Source: Dictyophora rubrovolvata (lineage: Eukaryota; Basidiomycota; Agaricomycetes; Phallales; Phallaceae). From it: DNA of 64,000 nt. The notes beneath the pieces were generated by a model that ran no database searches, was not told the origin of the DNA, and saw only the letters and a list, made by a program, of their open reading frames with translations. The stretch is from contig CP114121.1 of assembly GCA_029959195.1 (NCBI GenBank), positions 1,488,001-1,552,000 of the forward strand. The letters are read 5' to 3'. The position numbers and the translations under genes are program-made. This document shows, in pieces, positions 20,881 through 32,720 of the stretch (its first letter is position 1; each line of letters starts with the position of its first letter).

Positions 20881-23800
20881 ATGGCACCCACTAGCAAAGC
20901 TCTTCCATCCAGCCAGAAAAAATCGACCACTCAACGTTCAGTAGAGCCTGTTGAGAAGTCATTACCAGTGGTCGTGCATAAAAGTCGAAATGCTGCCCTC
21001 GACGGTTCCAGAATTCATCCCTCAACTGAACGTGCATTGATTATTCGTGACAAGGCTGGGGCACCGATTGTCCCCGGTAAGATTAGCGGACAAGACAAAT
21101 TGGCACTACTTGCAGGTATGCTTGGTTCAAGCCTCTTCCCTCTTTGGTTTTGCGATTCTCCAAAGCCTAAATTTTTCTGTCTAACCCTGGACAGCACTAA
21201 TTGATTAACGTGGATTAGATGAGTTAACGACTACCGCTATCATGCCTCGTTTGGATATGGAGGAACTTCTTCGAATTGCCGATTCCCAGCTGTGGCGTAT
21301 GTGTCTCACTTTTATATTGGACTAGATCTTGACGCAAAACCAGTACATCTGTCGGAAATATCTAATCTTAAGGATCCTTTATTCTTTTATGACGATATTA
21401 TGGCCACCATTGAATCGCGGTTTGAATCTCTGCCGAATAAAGACGGACGGAAACCCGATTTTGTATACAGCTCACGGTGGATCGCGTCTGTAATTGGTAG
21501 CCGGTATGCATATTCTCTTATCTTCGATCTGTAAAGGGGATAATTGTTTTTTCTAGTGTGCACAACCTGTACCTTCTAGCCGCTTGCTGGAAAATTGTAA
21601 AAAATGTAATCAAGGAACTAAAAACCATGCATCTCGACGCCTCTGGGATGCATGAGCAACTGGCGCGTAATATCAAGTTGCGCGATAAGTATCTTTTGTT
21701 GTACGATGTGGTTACAACGCTTGCGAGATCGGGACAGCAGCGTATAGCAAATATAGCAGCTGCCACGCGTAAGCCAATTTTTCTCAATCACCTTATTGAA
21801 ACTAACATCTTTCCTATTCTAAGCGCATTATGCCGGATATTTTCATCTCAGAAATGTTACTGCTGGTATAGCAGAGACGGAAGTGCAGCTAGAGTTTAAC
21901 CGCCAAAATTCGGATTTGCGGCAGCTTAGACAAGCACACAAGTCTTTTATTGATGCGATTGTTTTGGAAATTGCTTTGCCTAACTCTCAGTATCCGCCCC
22001 ACATCCTTATGACACTTCTTCGTGAAGCAGTCGACGAGTGCAAGAGAGAAGAAGTGCGGTTTTCGCAGGTCTTGTGGGATGCAATTGGGGATTTTTCCGT
22101 AGGTTTTTCAGAGACATTGTTTGTAGTTGTTCTGATACATAAACTCTCATCATTGAGATGACTACTCGAGCATTGGACATGATTGAAAGTCCTTTGCTGA
22201 ATGAGCGGGGTGATGCTTGGCTGAGAAATTCTGTGCTAAGCAGGGACTATATTGAGCTTTTGAAGATGCAGGACTTGTCACAGCGAGTCATTGAAGACAC
22301 TTCTTCTTGGAGCACATGCTTCGATCGACTAATTGATACCAAAGATAAAGCATGCCTCGATTTACTTTGGAAAACTATTGATGAGGTAAGGACGTCACAC
22401 TGTCGTATTAACAAATATGTTGATGTTCGTAATTTAGTCGTACCGCAAGGTTATTTTGCGGTAGTTTTATTTCATTACATGAAACTAATTTTTCACAGTT
22501 TACTGGGAAACACTTAGAAGGACTCTGGTCATTACAGAAGGAGATCCTGAGGCCACCACAGTGGTCTTCTACATTAAATACTGATCTGGAGAGCGATTCG
22601 GAAGACCTCGATCGTGCACTTGTTGTTCGCCCTACTGTAGAGAGCAAAGCGAGTAAGGGTGTTGACCGTCTTCGTCTCACCAGCGGAACTAGGTCAGATG
22701 ATTCGGACGATGAGGTGAGTCTCATATATTCCTTGCTCATTATATTCTCTTAAGTCTTTTCAGATTCCGGAACTCATGAGTTTGTCTGATTTCTCAGACG
22801 AAGACAATGTCGATAGTTCTGCACAGCCCTATGATAACAGCGATGACTACGAAAGCGATTACGACGAAAGCGATGACGAAATATACCAAGACGATTTACG
22901 TGAAGCACAGGACCAATTACTCGATATGCTCCTAGATCCAGATCCAGAGTTCTTAGAGTTTGAGAAGAAAAGTTCTAATCCATTTGTCAAGATGTTTGCT
23001 GCTTTGAGAGGTACTAATGCGGCAGTTTGTATCCTCTCGAGTCTTATCTTATGAACTTCAGATCGCTTTATTGTCGCCAATCCAACACTCCGACTTAATG
23101 AACAGAGCCGAAGGCCTCAGAGAGACGCATTTCACGCAACTGCCCAAACGGTTCGCGTAGCGGCTGTTCACCCAATAGAGCCTACCAAACGTCAAGAAGT
23201 AACAGCTGAAGACGTCGAGGATGAGGAGGGTGCTCATCCTAGTAAGAAGAAGAAGAAGAAAAAGAAGAAAAAGAAAAAGGTATCACAGGACCAGGATTTA
23301 GCTGAAGAACTGGAAGAATCAGAAGATGAGGAAAATCGAGATTTATCCACGGCCCCTGTTCGACCTGTTACTCCCGATCGGCCTGTCCCTCTAGCCAAGC
23401 CAGTAGAGTCTCCTCAGTCATTTATCTCATCTCCTGGGCAGGCTTATAGTCCTAAGAAATCCAAATCAGCTTCAGTCAAGCCAAATAAGCCGCTGGAGGA
23501 ATTTGGTTATTCCCAGATATCGCTGCCTTCACCTGAAACAGCTCAATCAGCGAGGTCATACCTGCAAGCCGAAAACTTGGTATCGGAGAAAAGTAAAATC
23601 AAAAGTCGACCCGCTTTTGCTAGCAAATTTTTCACCGGTTTGGGAGAAGACAAAGAAAAGAAGAAAGGGAAAGATAAGGATGATGGGGAAGTCGGCTCAA
23701 AGACGGGGAATTTCTTTAACAAGATTAAAAAATTCAATGTATCCAAGAAGGCTGGAGAACTAATGCACCGATTGATTGGAAGTGCAGACGGTAAAACGCA

Positions 23801-24223
23801 TGCCAAGAAGACCATGAAATGGGATGATTTCGTGAAGGTATGAATTTGTCTTCGATGGTCTCAAAGATTTTACTAATTCTGTCTAAGGTAATGCGAGTGA
23901 TGGGATTTACCTATGAGCCTGGCACTGCAGGGTCCAGTGTACGATTTGATCCTCCTCATTCTGGAGATCCAGTAAGCACACATAGTTATTATGACTGTCA
24001 ATTCACATTGACCAAACGTTTGATTTTAGTCCGTGACATTCCACAAACGTATGTTATATGTGCTATTTGCTTAGTTTCATTCTTAAACATTCTTTTAGCA
24101 CATCCTGATTCGACGTTACAGCGCCATCATTTGCGCGACTTTGGTAAGAAACTGACTAAGACGTACGGATGGCGTGAAGATATGTTCAGCAGTTTTGGTA
24201 TTGAAGAAGACGAGGCTTGTTGA
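20881..24223 (+). CDS. large protein of unknown function with HicA/YcfA-like C-terminal domain
   Basis: Twelve exons (20881-21115, 21219-21296, 21326-21503, 21557-21768, 21824-22098, 22158-22385, 22499-22714, 22764-23010, 23062-23837, 23888-23971, 24030-24048, 24099-24223) give about 891 residues. The N-terminal half is helical (PDFVYSSRWIASVIGSR; KTMHLDASGMHEQLARNIKL). An acidic stretch (DNSDDYESDYDESDDE) and a run of about 12 lysines follow, indicating a nuclear or RNA-binding protein. The last 80 residues (KWDDFVKVMRVMGFTYEPG; SVRFDPP; SVTFHKPHPDSTLQRHHLRD; FGKKLTKTYGW) have the layout of HicA/YcfA-type small dsRNA-binding-fold domains. I see no bacterial-type partner, and the domain is part of a host gene, not a stray toxin. 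The third intron and some short exons rest on phase alone. eIF3c follows 580 bp downstream on the same strand. Confidence 0.82.
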
Positions 24224-24803
24224 AATCTGTTCCTTTCTGTCAGAAAAGTAGCTATACTATTGTATTTCTCGCGTCTGTAGCGTAGTATATGTAATGCTTA
24301 AGCGATTGTCATTCAAGTTAACGATGAAGATCCCTCTTCGTCTCATCAGTGTCCAAAAATGAGGGATAGGACCTTCAAATGAATCCTCCTCGCTGCTAAC
24401 TCCCCGCAGTAGTGTTTTTTTGGGCCGATTTGGCCCGTCGAAACCGCAAGCCTGACTCCAAAAGTATCTTTCGTAGAGTGCATCTATGGCTCACAGCTTG
24501 CCCACAGCAGTAGTAACCTATACTGATTTTGGCAAGGCCTTACTAACGCCTTGAAGAGTCATTACTTGTTACTAGTCTTGCGCTTGAGCTCCGTCTTCCG
24601 TGTTGTGGTATATCCTCAGCTTTCGGTGGTAATCACAAACCGGAAATTTAGTGATTAGATCTACCAGACATGAAACTCTCCAGCTGAGATGCGGCTCCGA
24701 GTCAAAGATGGGCTTAGTCAGCATCAACACAAATTTTCTCTGCCACAGCGCCGTGTCCACAAGGCTTATATCTCCTCTACAGCCTGTATAGTGAAGATCT
24801 AAA
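24224..24803. other. intergenic, no gene seen
   Basis: About 580 bp between two plus-strand genes. The last 60 bases before the eIF3c ATG hold no clear TATA box. No RNA gene was recognised. Confidence 0.5.
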
Positions 24804-27768
24804 ATGTCTCGGTTTTTCAAGTCCTTAGCAGACTCAGAGTCAGATACAGAAGATTCAGAAGAAGAGCTTTTGACCAGTGGTGACGATGAACCCGTCGTCC
24901 CAGCCCAAAAAGCTCCAGTGCGAGGCATGGCACGGTTCTTGAAGAAGAAACCAGGTGAAAGTGCTAGCTCGGATTCTAGTGACGAAAGTGGGGATGACAG
25001 TGAGGACGAAGCCCCGAAACCGGCCAAAAAACTACCTCCATGGAAAGGTGGTCCAGATGAAGACAGCGATGAGGATGAACGCGGGCCTGTTGTTATTGTC
25101 AGTGCCAGAAACAAACGTCTCATAGAAATGGAAGCAACTGGAAAATCCATTGAGAATGCTCAAAAGATAAACGACTGGGTTGTCGTTTCGACCGGTTTGT
25201 CACCCGTATTTAATTTATGTACGTATTGCTAACCCATCTATTCTAGAATTCGATAAGCTTGTTCGCTTGGTTCAAAGACAAGTTAACTTCACCGAACGTG
25301 TTCCGAGTTTTTTCATTCGTAGCCTTGTCGAATTGGAAGAAACGATTTCAAATGCCATCACCAAAGAGAAGGAGGCCAAAAAGAAACTAAATGCCACTCA
25401 TGCTCGTGCCCTCAACGGATTAAAACAAAAGATTAAAAAGCTTTTGAAGGAACATGAAACTGATGTCAAACATTTTCAAGAGGCAAGCAGCTCAATTTTT
25501 TTTGTGTTTGGTTCGATTTTAATGTTCCCGTCAGGATCCCGAAGACTTTGAGCGTGAATATGTCGCTGCTGTAGCAGCATTAGAGCCTGCTCCTGTCCAA
25601 CGAGGACCCAAGGTAACTGTTGACGAAGAGGAAGAGGAGGAAGGTGATTTCACCAGTGTTGGCAAGGGTGGAAAATCACTGGGAATTACTGCGGATACCG
25701 TTTTCAAAAACTTGCAGACTGTACATGAAAGCCGCGGCAAAAAGGTAAGGCATTCGTTCTGCATGCGGAGGCCTTTCTTAAGTTTTCTTTTTAGAATACG
25801 GATAGGGCTGTTCAAATTCAATTATCAGAGAAGCTGCTGGAAGTGGCCACCACTACGTACCAACGTATCCGAATCCTGCTAGCTCTCATCTCTTCTCGAT
25901 TCGACTACAATTCTTCGGTATCCACTCACATGCCGATCCAACTGTGGTTATCATGTCAGCGGGAAGTTGATCAACTGATTAGTATCATCAGTGATGATTT
26001 TCAATATTCCATTCAGGAAGAGACAGAAGACTACGATGAATGGGTCGAGCGGTCTCCATCTCAGGAAAAAGGCGGCATTGTTCGTATTCGTGGCAGTATC
26101 ATTTCCTTTATCGATCGCCTGGATGATGAATTCACGAAGAGCCTGCAAAATATTGATCCTCACGGCACTGAGTACGTCGATCGACTGAAAGATGAAAAGG
26201 GTCTTTATGCAACTATCTGTCGGGCCCAGACGTTCTATGAAAAATCGAACCAGTCTGATCCTCTTGCTCGGGTTATTATGCGTCGTTTAGAGCACATCTA
26301 TTCCAAGGTTCCATTTTTCCTCTTTCTTTTTGAAAGTCTGTCCAACTGACGGCTGTTAACACAGCCTGATGCTGTTATACAAGCTTTGGAGCAATCGGCA
26401 CTCCAATCCAAGGTTCTACCATCGATGTCACTGTCAGTTCAAAGCACGTCGTCGGCGTTGATTTATGTCCTATGTGTTTCATTGTACAAGTCGGATAACT
26501 CCTTCCTTCGAACTCGCGCCATGTTATGTCATATCTATCACTATGCGCTCGCTAATGACTTTCATACCGCTCGTGATATGATGCTTATGTCTCATCTGCA
26601 AGAATCAGTCCACGCCGCCGATGTCGCAACCCAAATCTTGTATAACCGTACCGTTGTTCAACTTGGCTTATGCGGGTTTAGGAAAGGACTTATTCGGGAG
26701 GCACAAGCTACGCTTCAAGATATTTTCGCAACACAACGTGTCAAGGAACTCCTTGCACAAGGTGTTCATCAACAACGATACCAAACGATGACTCCTGAAC
26801 AAGAAAGAGCGGACAGACAACGACAGTTGCCATTCCACATGCATATCAATACTGAATTATTGGAAGCCGCTTTCCTCGTTTCGAGCATGCTTGTGGAAAT
26901 TCCCCTTCTCGCTAGTATTGATAACGAAGAACTAAAGCGCAAGATCATTTCTAAACCATTCCGTCGTCTCCTTGACCACGCAGATCGGCAGGTATTCACT
27001 GGTCCTCCGGAAACCACTCGCGATCATATCATGCAAGCTAGCAAGGCCCTACAGGAAAGTGATTGGGAAAAATGTCGTGATTTAATTCAAAGTATCAAGA
27101 TCTGGAGTTTGATGCCCGAAGCCCAGTCGGTTAAAGAGATGCTAGCCAAGTATGTTCTAAGTTTTACACCTCCCCCTTGAAAAATTCAATTATTTGCCCC
27201 CCCCGAATTTTAGACGTATCCAGGAAGAAGGTTTACGAACATATCTTTTCACGAATGCGCCTTACTATTCCACGCTATCTCTGTCTCTTTTATCGTCGAC
27301 TTTCTCATTACCCCCGCGAACTGTCACTTCGGTCGTATCTAAAATGATCTGGAACGAAGAGCTTTCAGCTTCTTTGGATCAATCCTCGGACGTCATCGTA
27401 TTCCATCGTATTGAAGCCACAAAAGTTCAGCAATTAGCACTTTCATTAGCTGATAAGCTTGGTGCCCTGATAGAGCAAAACGAAAAGGCGCTGGATAATA
27501 AGCTCGGTGCTAATACCCCATGGAATGAACGAACAGATGGCACTAAACAGGAAAAGAGACCCGGTGATCAGGCAGCTGAGCGACGTCGAAACGGAGAGCG
27601 CAAGGGAGGTGCAACCACAAGAAGTGAGTGTATTATTTTGTATAAAGTGTATAATGTATTTAAGGAATTATTCTTATATTTATTGTATTTCTAGGTGCTA
27701 GAGGACGTGGTGCTCGTTTCGCCCAAGGTCTGGGCCAGGCCGCCCCGCGGACTAGGATAGCTGCCTAG
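24804..27768 (+). CDS. NIP1: translation initiation factor eIF3 subunit c
   Basis: Seven exons (24804-25194, 25247-25482, 25535-25744, 25795-26307, 26365-27149, 27214-27623, 27695-27768) give 872 residues, the usual size. The N-terminus MSRFFKSLADSESDTEDSEE is acidic and Ser-rich, as in yeast Nip1, where it contacts eIF1 and eIF5. The conserved core includes WVEERSP-like VERSPSQEKGG, GSIISFIDRLDDEFTKSLQN, LCHIYHYALANDFHTARDMM and FRRLLDHADRQVFTGPPETT, and the PCI domain near residues 650-780 includes YLFTNAPYYSTLSLSLLSST. The tail is RGRGARFAQGLGQ. eIF3c is a core scaffold of eIF3 on the 40S subunit. Intron 25483-25534 has a GC donor. The gene ends tail to tail with eIF2B-gamma, with 137 bp between stops. 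Confidence 0.97.
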
Positions 27769-27905
27769 TTACAAACTACGTATCTACACGATTGAATGTG
27801 ACCCTACTTTTTAAACTTCTCGTCACCGCGTGGGCAGGAGAGACTATGTATGTCTCGCGAAGCTCAAGCATGAACCTCGTTTGATGTTCAAGAGATGCAT
27901 CAAGC

Positions 27906-29844
27906 TCAGTCTTCTTCGACACGGGGATCCCAGTCAACTGTTTCTAACTTCTCTCCCTTGATATTTGCTGCAGAAAAAAATACATGATGCGTGATTGGTT
28001 TTGGTGATGAAAGGGCTTACCACCAGCTTCGACTTCGTAACCAGGCTGCGTTACAGTTTTCGTCAGCTGAGATTTTGCACCAATATGTGTACTGCGACCA
28101 AGTGTGCATCCTTCGATTTTGGCTCTAAAAATGGGTAAATAATAACAAAATTTTATCAAAAGGGGAAAAAAAAAAGACCAACCCGTCTTCAATAACGACA
28201 TGGTCTAAGATGATACTATCTGATATGCGCACTTGCTTCCCGACGATACAATGTAGACCAATGACAGACTGCTTGATATTCGTTCTTTCAGATATTCGAG
28301 TAGATGATGCGATGATGCACTCTGGAGATATTTGAGCTCTAGCGTCAATAGTCTGAGAAGTGCCATTTTGAGTTGGTTGTGGTTGAGATACGCCCGTTTT
28401 GAGCAGCTAACAGAAATAGGTCAGTGTCTCTTCCAGGGTTATTGTTAATTAGAGAACATAGGGGGGTTCTTACAGCGCGATTAAGTTGTTCGTAAAATTG
28501 TAAGGTATTTGCTCGACCTGTTAAGCCATTTTCAAGTGTATGTATTTCAATGCCACATCGTATATCGGATTTTGAAATCACGGTAGATTTGCCAATCGGT
28601 GAAACGGGAGCAGAGGAAGCTCTAGATGTTGTCCGTGAGGAAAGGGAATATGGGTGATTGGGGATGTTAGACGATTCATTTAGGACTATTAGGAATTAGA
28701 AATTAGAAATTAGACGGCGTTAGATTGCTATAACATCATCATCCTGTTTCAAAGTAGAGATTTATTTACCTGGTTCCCAGCAGAATCGTTTGTGTTTTCG
28801 ATATTGTGTTTTGCACAGGAAAGGCAATAGGTCCTCACGGAATGATTCCAAGGATGGTTTCAGAGCGAGTAAAGTAAGAATTGAACGCCTGCAAATATAT
28901 ACATGTGAATCTGCAAATCGAGTGGTTATCCGTAATTTCGGATATCTATGAAAATATATATAAGACCTAAGTAATGAAAGGATGTAAAAAAAAAACAACA
29001 CTTTACTGACTTCCACAATAGCCGCATGTGCAAATTCAGCTCGTCCGCTTCGGATTTAGCAGTGCTGTAGTCCACATGTAGCAGAGTCTTTGAATTCTCA
29101 TCGTAAGCTATCAAGGGAGGATCTTGCGCGTCATCTGAGCTTTTTTCATCATTTGGGACTTCGAAAAATAGAGTCGAGATAACCAGTTGGTCTAAATTGG
29201 CCCGGTACCTATTTAGGATAGTGGAAAGTAAGAGTTTTGGGGATGGAATGAAATCGCAGGGAAGAACTATGAAATCGGTCTATGAAGAGAATATACGAAT
29301 TTAGGATATGTATGTATAGATAGAATAAAGAAAAGGAAAAAACGGACTTGGATACGGCTTGCGAATCGTCGAAGAACGGCGCATGTTCCAACCGGTGGGT
29401 CGTCATCTTCGAAAGTTTGAATGTCAATCCGCAATGAAGAGAACGACGAGGAAGAGATTTCAGAATGAATATGATGAGAAATGGCCGAACGGTGAGAAGC
29501 AGGACAAATTAATAAAACGTCTGTGCAGAAATAAAAGGCGTCAGTGCCGCGAAAGGGTGATCGTTTGCCACCATACTTGTTACCCCCGCATCTTCAAGCC
29601 ATGCCAGGGGAAATGTTATCATTGGTTTGTTGCCAATGGGCAATAATGCTTTTGGATTAGCAGTGTCTTTATGGTCATTGGTGAGGGGAGACAGACTGCT
29701 CAGGACAGTGCGTCAGCCCGTTCGTTCTGCTGGCAAACCGAAAGAAAGGCGGAAATCTCATACTCACGAGTTCCCATAACCAGCGAGTATTACAGCTTGG
29801 AATTCCTGCATGTTTGGAACGGCATTTGTGCTCGAAAGATCCAT
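27906..29844 (-). CDS. GCD1: translation initiation factor eIF2B subunit gamma
   Basis: Nine exons (29844-29768, 29695-29577, 29520-29348, 29279-29011, 28945-28770, 28685-28474, 28406-28183, 28124-28021, 27967-27906) give 471 residues. The nucleotidyltransferase-like N-terminus reads FQAVILAGYGNS and ANPKALLPIGNKPMITFPLA, then NVLLICPASHRSAISHHIHS and TDFIVLPCDFIPS. The C-terminal left-handed beta-helix repeats are visible in NIKQSVIGLHCIVGKQVRIS, ILDHVVIEDGAKIEGCTLGR and IGAKSQLTKTVTQPG. eIF2B is the GTP-exchange factor for eIF2 and the target of the integrated stress response; the gamma subunit is part of the catalytic subcomplex. The start at 29844 fits the family; an in-frame extension to 30087 is discussed separately. 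Confidence 0.95.
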
Positions 29845-30258
29845 TTGAGCCGTAGATTGTGTCTGACTGGGATATCCTAAATTGGAAGGTACACGCGGCG
29901 GAGGCAAATTCAATGCAGTGGTCGTCGGCTCACGCCTGCCAAACTCTGGGGCGACATCACTGGTGCTCAGGCCAGCGCTCTTGTTGCGGTCGAGCTGCTT
30001 TCTTTTGGCGGGTCTACTGTATACTGTGAGAAAGTAGTATGCAGAGAAGGGGGATATTAGACAGAGAAGTGCGATCAGACTGAACATTGGTAAGGAGACA
30101 AGAAGAAGAGCTTCAGCTCAAGCAGCAATATCAACCTCAGCTTCACCATGAGGCTTAATTATTATTCTTTCCGTCGTGTCATACATTCACAGTGATTACA
30201 ACACATTTCCTCTCCCCGGTCCAAGAAAAAAAAAAACTATTGTTACCGATATACTTTC

Positions 30259-31095
30259 TTATATGTAACCCTTGTCGGTCAGATACTGGGTGATAATCTC
30301 TACACTTTGCGTGACGTCGTTCTGGTCTGTACGTATGTGAATCTCAGGCATTTCAGGCTCTTCGTAAGGCGCGGAAATGCCAGTGAAATCTGGTGTGTTG
30401 TGCAACGTTAATGAACGACGAGACGCCAGAGAAGTGTAATTTTGGAACATGCCTTTGATATCTCCCGCTCTAGCCTTTTTGTACAAGCCTTTCGGATCCC
30501 TTGCCTCAACGACACTCAAAGGTGCGTCTACGAACACTTCCACAAATGGAACATTATCCTTTCCATGCACGCTTCGAGCAAGGTCACGATCAGCGCGATA
30601 AGGAGATATGAAGGCTGTAATCGCTACGGCTGAAGCATCAGCAAACAGTTTCGATACCTTGTGCAGCACGAATACGGTCAGATGTGATAAGACCTTATCG
30701 AAAATAAAATGCACACACTTCTCCTATCCGTCTAATATTCTCAGTTCTGTCTTGTTCGCTGAATCCAAGGTCTTTGTTCAACCCAAATCGGATGTTGTCT
30801 CCATCCAGCCGATAGACGAATCGTTTCAAGTGGAGCAAATGCTGCTCGAGCGCACAAGCAATAGTACTCTGGATAGAGCGAGAGCCTGAGAAAACGCACA
30901 CATTATGACTTGATAATAAAAAATACCTTCCCACTGGCACTTAGTCCTGTTAACCAGATGGTGAGTCCCTTCTGACCAAGTAACTCGGCTCGTTCTTGAG
31001 GTGTTACCGACCCTGCCAGAGGTGTTTAAATATCCAATCATCAAGTCACTCTTCGAGTTTCACCTACCGGCATGGAAAGTGATATTCGTCGCCAT
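30259..31095 (-). CDS. MET14: adenylylsulfate (APS) kinase
   Basis: Four exons (31095-31068, 31012-30927, 30868-30719, 30657-30259) give 220 residues, the normal length. The P-loop is GLSASGKST, split by an intron after GK. The APS-binding block [20 protein letters not shown], then [42 protein letters not shown] and the [14 protein letters not shown] segment follow. The enzyme phosphorylates APS with ATP to PAPS in cytosolic sulfate assimilation. The first coding exon holds only [11 protein letters not shown] 12-bp perfect palindrome CACGTCGACGTG lies 33 bp upstream of the ATG and may bind a bZIP or bHLH regulator. Confidence 0.97.
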
Positions 31096-31127
31096 TTCTA
31101 GAAATCGTATGCTCTCAGGCGTTGAAC

Positions 31128-31139
31128 CACGTCGACGTG
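31128..31139. promoter_or_regulatory. perfect 12-bp palindrome upstream of APS kinase
   Basis: CACGTCGACGTG is its own reverse complement. It contains two CACGT half-sites (bHLH, Cbf1-like) and two GACGTG half-sites (CRE-like bZIP). Position 33 bp upstream of the start codon puts it in the leader or core promoter. Binding is an inference. Confidence 0.45.
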
Positions 31140-31389
31140 ACTCTTTTTAAAATTCAATGTTCTTCGTGTGTAAAGGCTACATCGCATTAGCGCCGTAATT
31201 AATCAAAGTAGTTACAGAATATAAAAGAATGGCAAAGCATCAGTAGCATGGTTTTGAATAATAAAAATGAAAACAAGGACCGCCTTTGCGAAACAATGCT
31301 CGTCATAATAATAAACTAAGGAACACACTTGGGGGAAGACAGAACAAAAGAGACAACAATAAGGGGTCATCAGGGTGAATACATCACGA

Positions 31390-32466
31390 TTATGTTTTCG
31401 TCTGTTAAAACACAACGATAAGAAAAACGGCAGTTAGTGGGGATGAGAGAAAGGCATACAGTTGCAGCTCCAAATCTCTCCGCCCTCTTCTTGCGCTTCT
31501 CTTCCTCCTCTTTGTCGACAGGGGGGGCAGGTCGTTTCTGACCAGAGTTGGCTACAGGGACGCCAAATCGAGCAGCACGGGTTTGGAGCTTGCCCGTGTC
31601 CTTAAAACAATCTTTTATTACAGGGAAAGAAATAATAATAAAATCGACGAGACTTGCCTCGCCTGGTGTTTGAGAAGCGGCCTTCGGTTTTGGAGTTGTT
31701 GTTGCCTGTTTTGACTCGATAAGTGGAACACCAAAGCGCTCGGCTCTTTTCTTTCGTTTTTCTAATTCATCATTAACTACTGCTACTTTAGGGGCATTTG
31801 ATTGGACTGTGGAAGTAGGTGTCGTGGTCGTGGTTACCGGGGCTGAGGGTTTAATTGGTATTGGGTTTTCAGCTGGTGCTGTAGACTATAATATGCATTA
31901 GAACATATCAGTGTATATAGTAACATCGATTGTTACGAGAGCAGTCTTGACAGGCACGGGTACTTTGGGCTGTATACTAGCAGGAACAGCTGTGGTGGTG
32001 GTGGTGGTGGTCGACGACTCCCATTCAAATCTACAATTGGAGTTAAGAGCTATGCTTGACAGAATGAATAAAACTTGTTCAACTGCTCGGGAGGGGATAG
32101 CTACATGTAAGAAAAAAATCAATGAAAATATTCTCGTTGGTATTGTTATGAAAAGCATCACCAGATCATTGTCGACAGGTGGAGGCGGTGGAGGCACTGG
32201 GGGTTTCTCAGATGTTGTACCGTTTGACGAATTTTGTTTATTATATAGTTCGACAGCAGCAGGGGTAGCAAGGATTTTAGTAATGAGATCAGCTTTGGTA
32301 GCTTTTGCAGGAAGAGTAACAGAGGCTTTTTGAAGGATCTCTTTAAGGTCTGCTACCTTCAGTTGTTTCCTAAGATCGTGAGAGAGGTTAAATAGTGGTA
32401 AGTGTTATTATAAATAATGCATTGAAAACGCGTAAAAACGAACAGTTTTGGTTCTATATTGCTCAT
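31390..32466 (-). CDS. THO1: SAP-domain RNA-binding protein of the THO1/SARNP family
   Basis: Seven exons (32466-32444, 32369-32162, 32100-32084, 32030-31937, 31885-31658, 31600-31460, 31401-31390) give 240 residues. The SAP helix-turn-helix at the N-terminus reads LKQLKVADLKEILQKASVTL and ATKADLITKILATP. A Pro/Thr-rich linker holds DLLSPPEQFEWES. Two RKKRAERFGVPL-type Tho1/MOS11 motifs and one LQTRAARFGVPV make up the C-terminus. Yeast Tho1 and human SARNP bind RNA and the DEAD-box protein Sub2/UAP56 in mRNA export. Two exons are tiny (17 and 12 nt) and intron 31601-31657 has a GC donor; both are forced by reading phase and family motifs. It is head to head with the gene at 32721. Confidence 0.93.
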
Positions 32467-32720
32467 TTTGAACGTGTAGAGAAAAAGTGCAGGGACTAGA
32501 GCAGTGTGCAGAGTCCTTGAATTCAGCGCGACTGTCACAGGTTGTCACATTTCCCGTGATACTGTCGCGGTCGAAGGTTCTCGAAATCCAATCTTCATCA
32601 ATATATATTAGATAATACGCCGAATGTTCTTGAAATGTTCTTGACGCGTCCACGACACAGAAAGTTTCTTCCCATAAATACCAACGCTGGCGGAGAAATT
32701 CCCCCTTCAGAATCGAAACG
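32467..32720. promoter_or_regulatory. bidirectional promoter, THO1 / 32721 gene
   Basis: 254 bp separate two start codons pointing away from each other. It holds repeated GTGACA/TGTCAC elements (CGACTGTCACAGGTTGTCACA near 32528-32548) and a CTTCCC stretch. No gene seen. Confidence 0.5.

Noticed and set aside
23795-24223. Captured bacterial toxin gene
   Set aside because: The HicA-like domain is spread over several fungal exons at the end of a long host protein, with no antitoxin partner.
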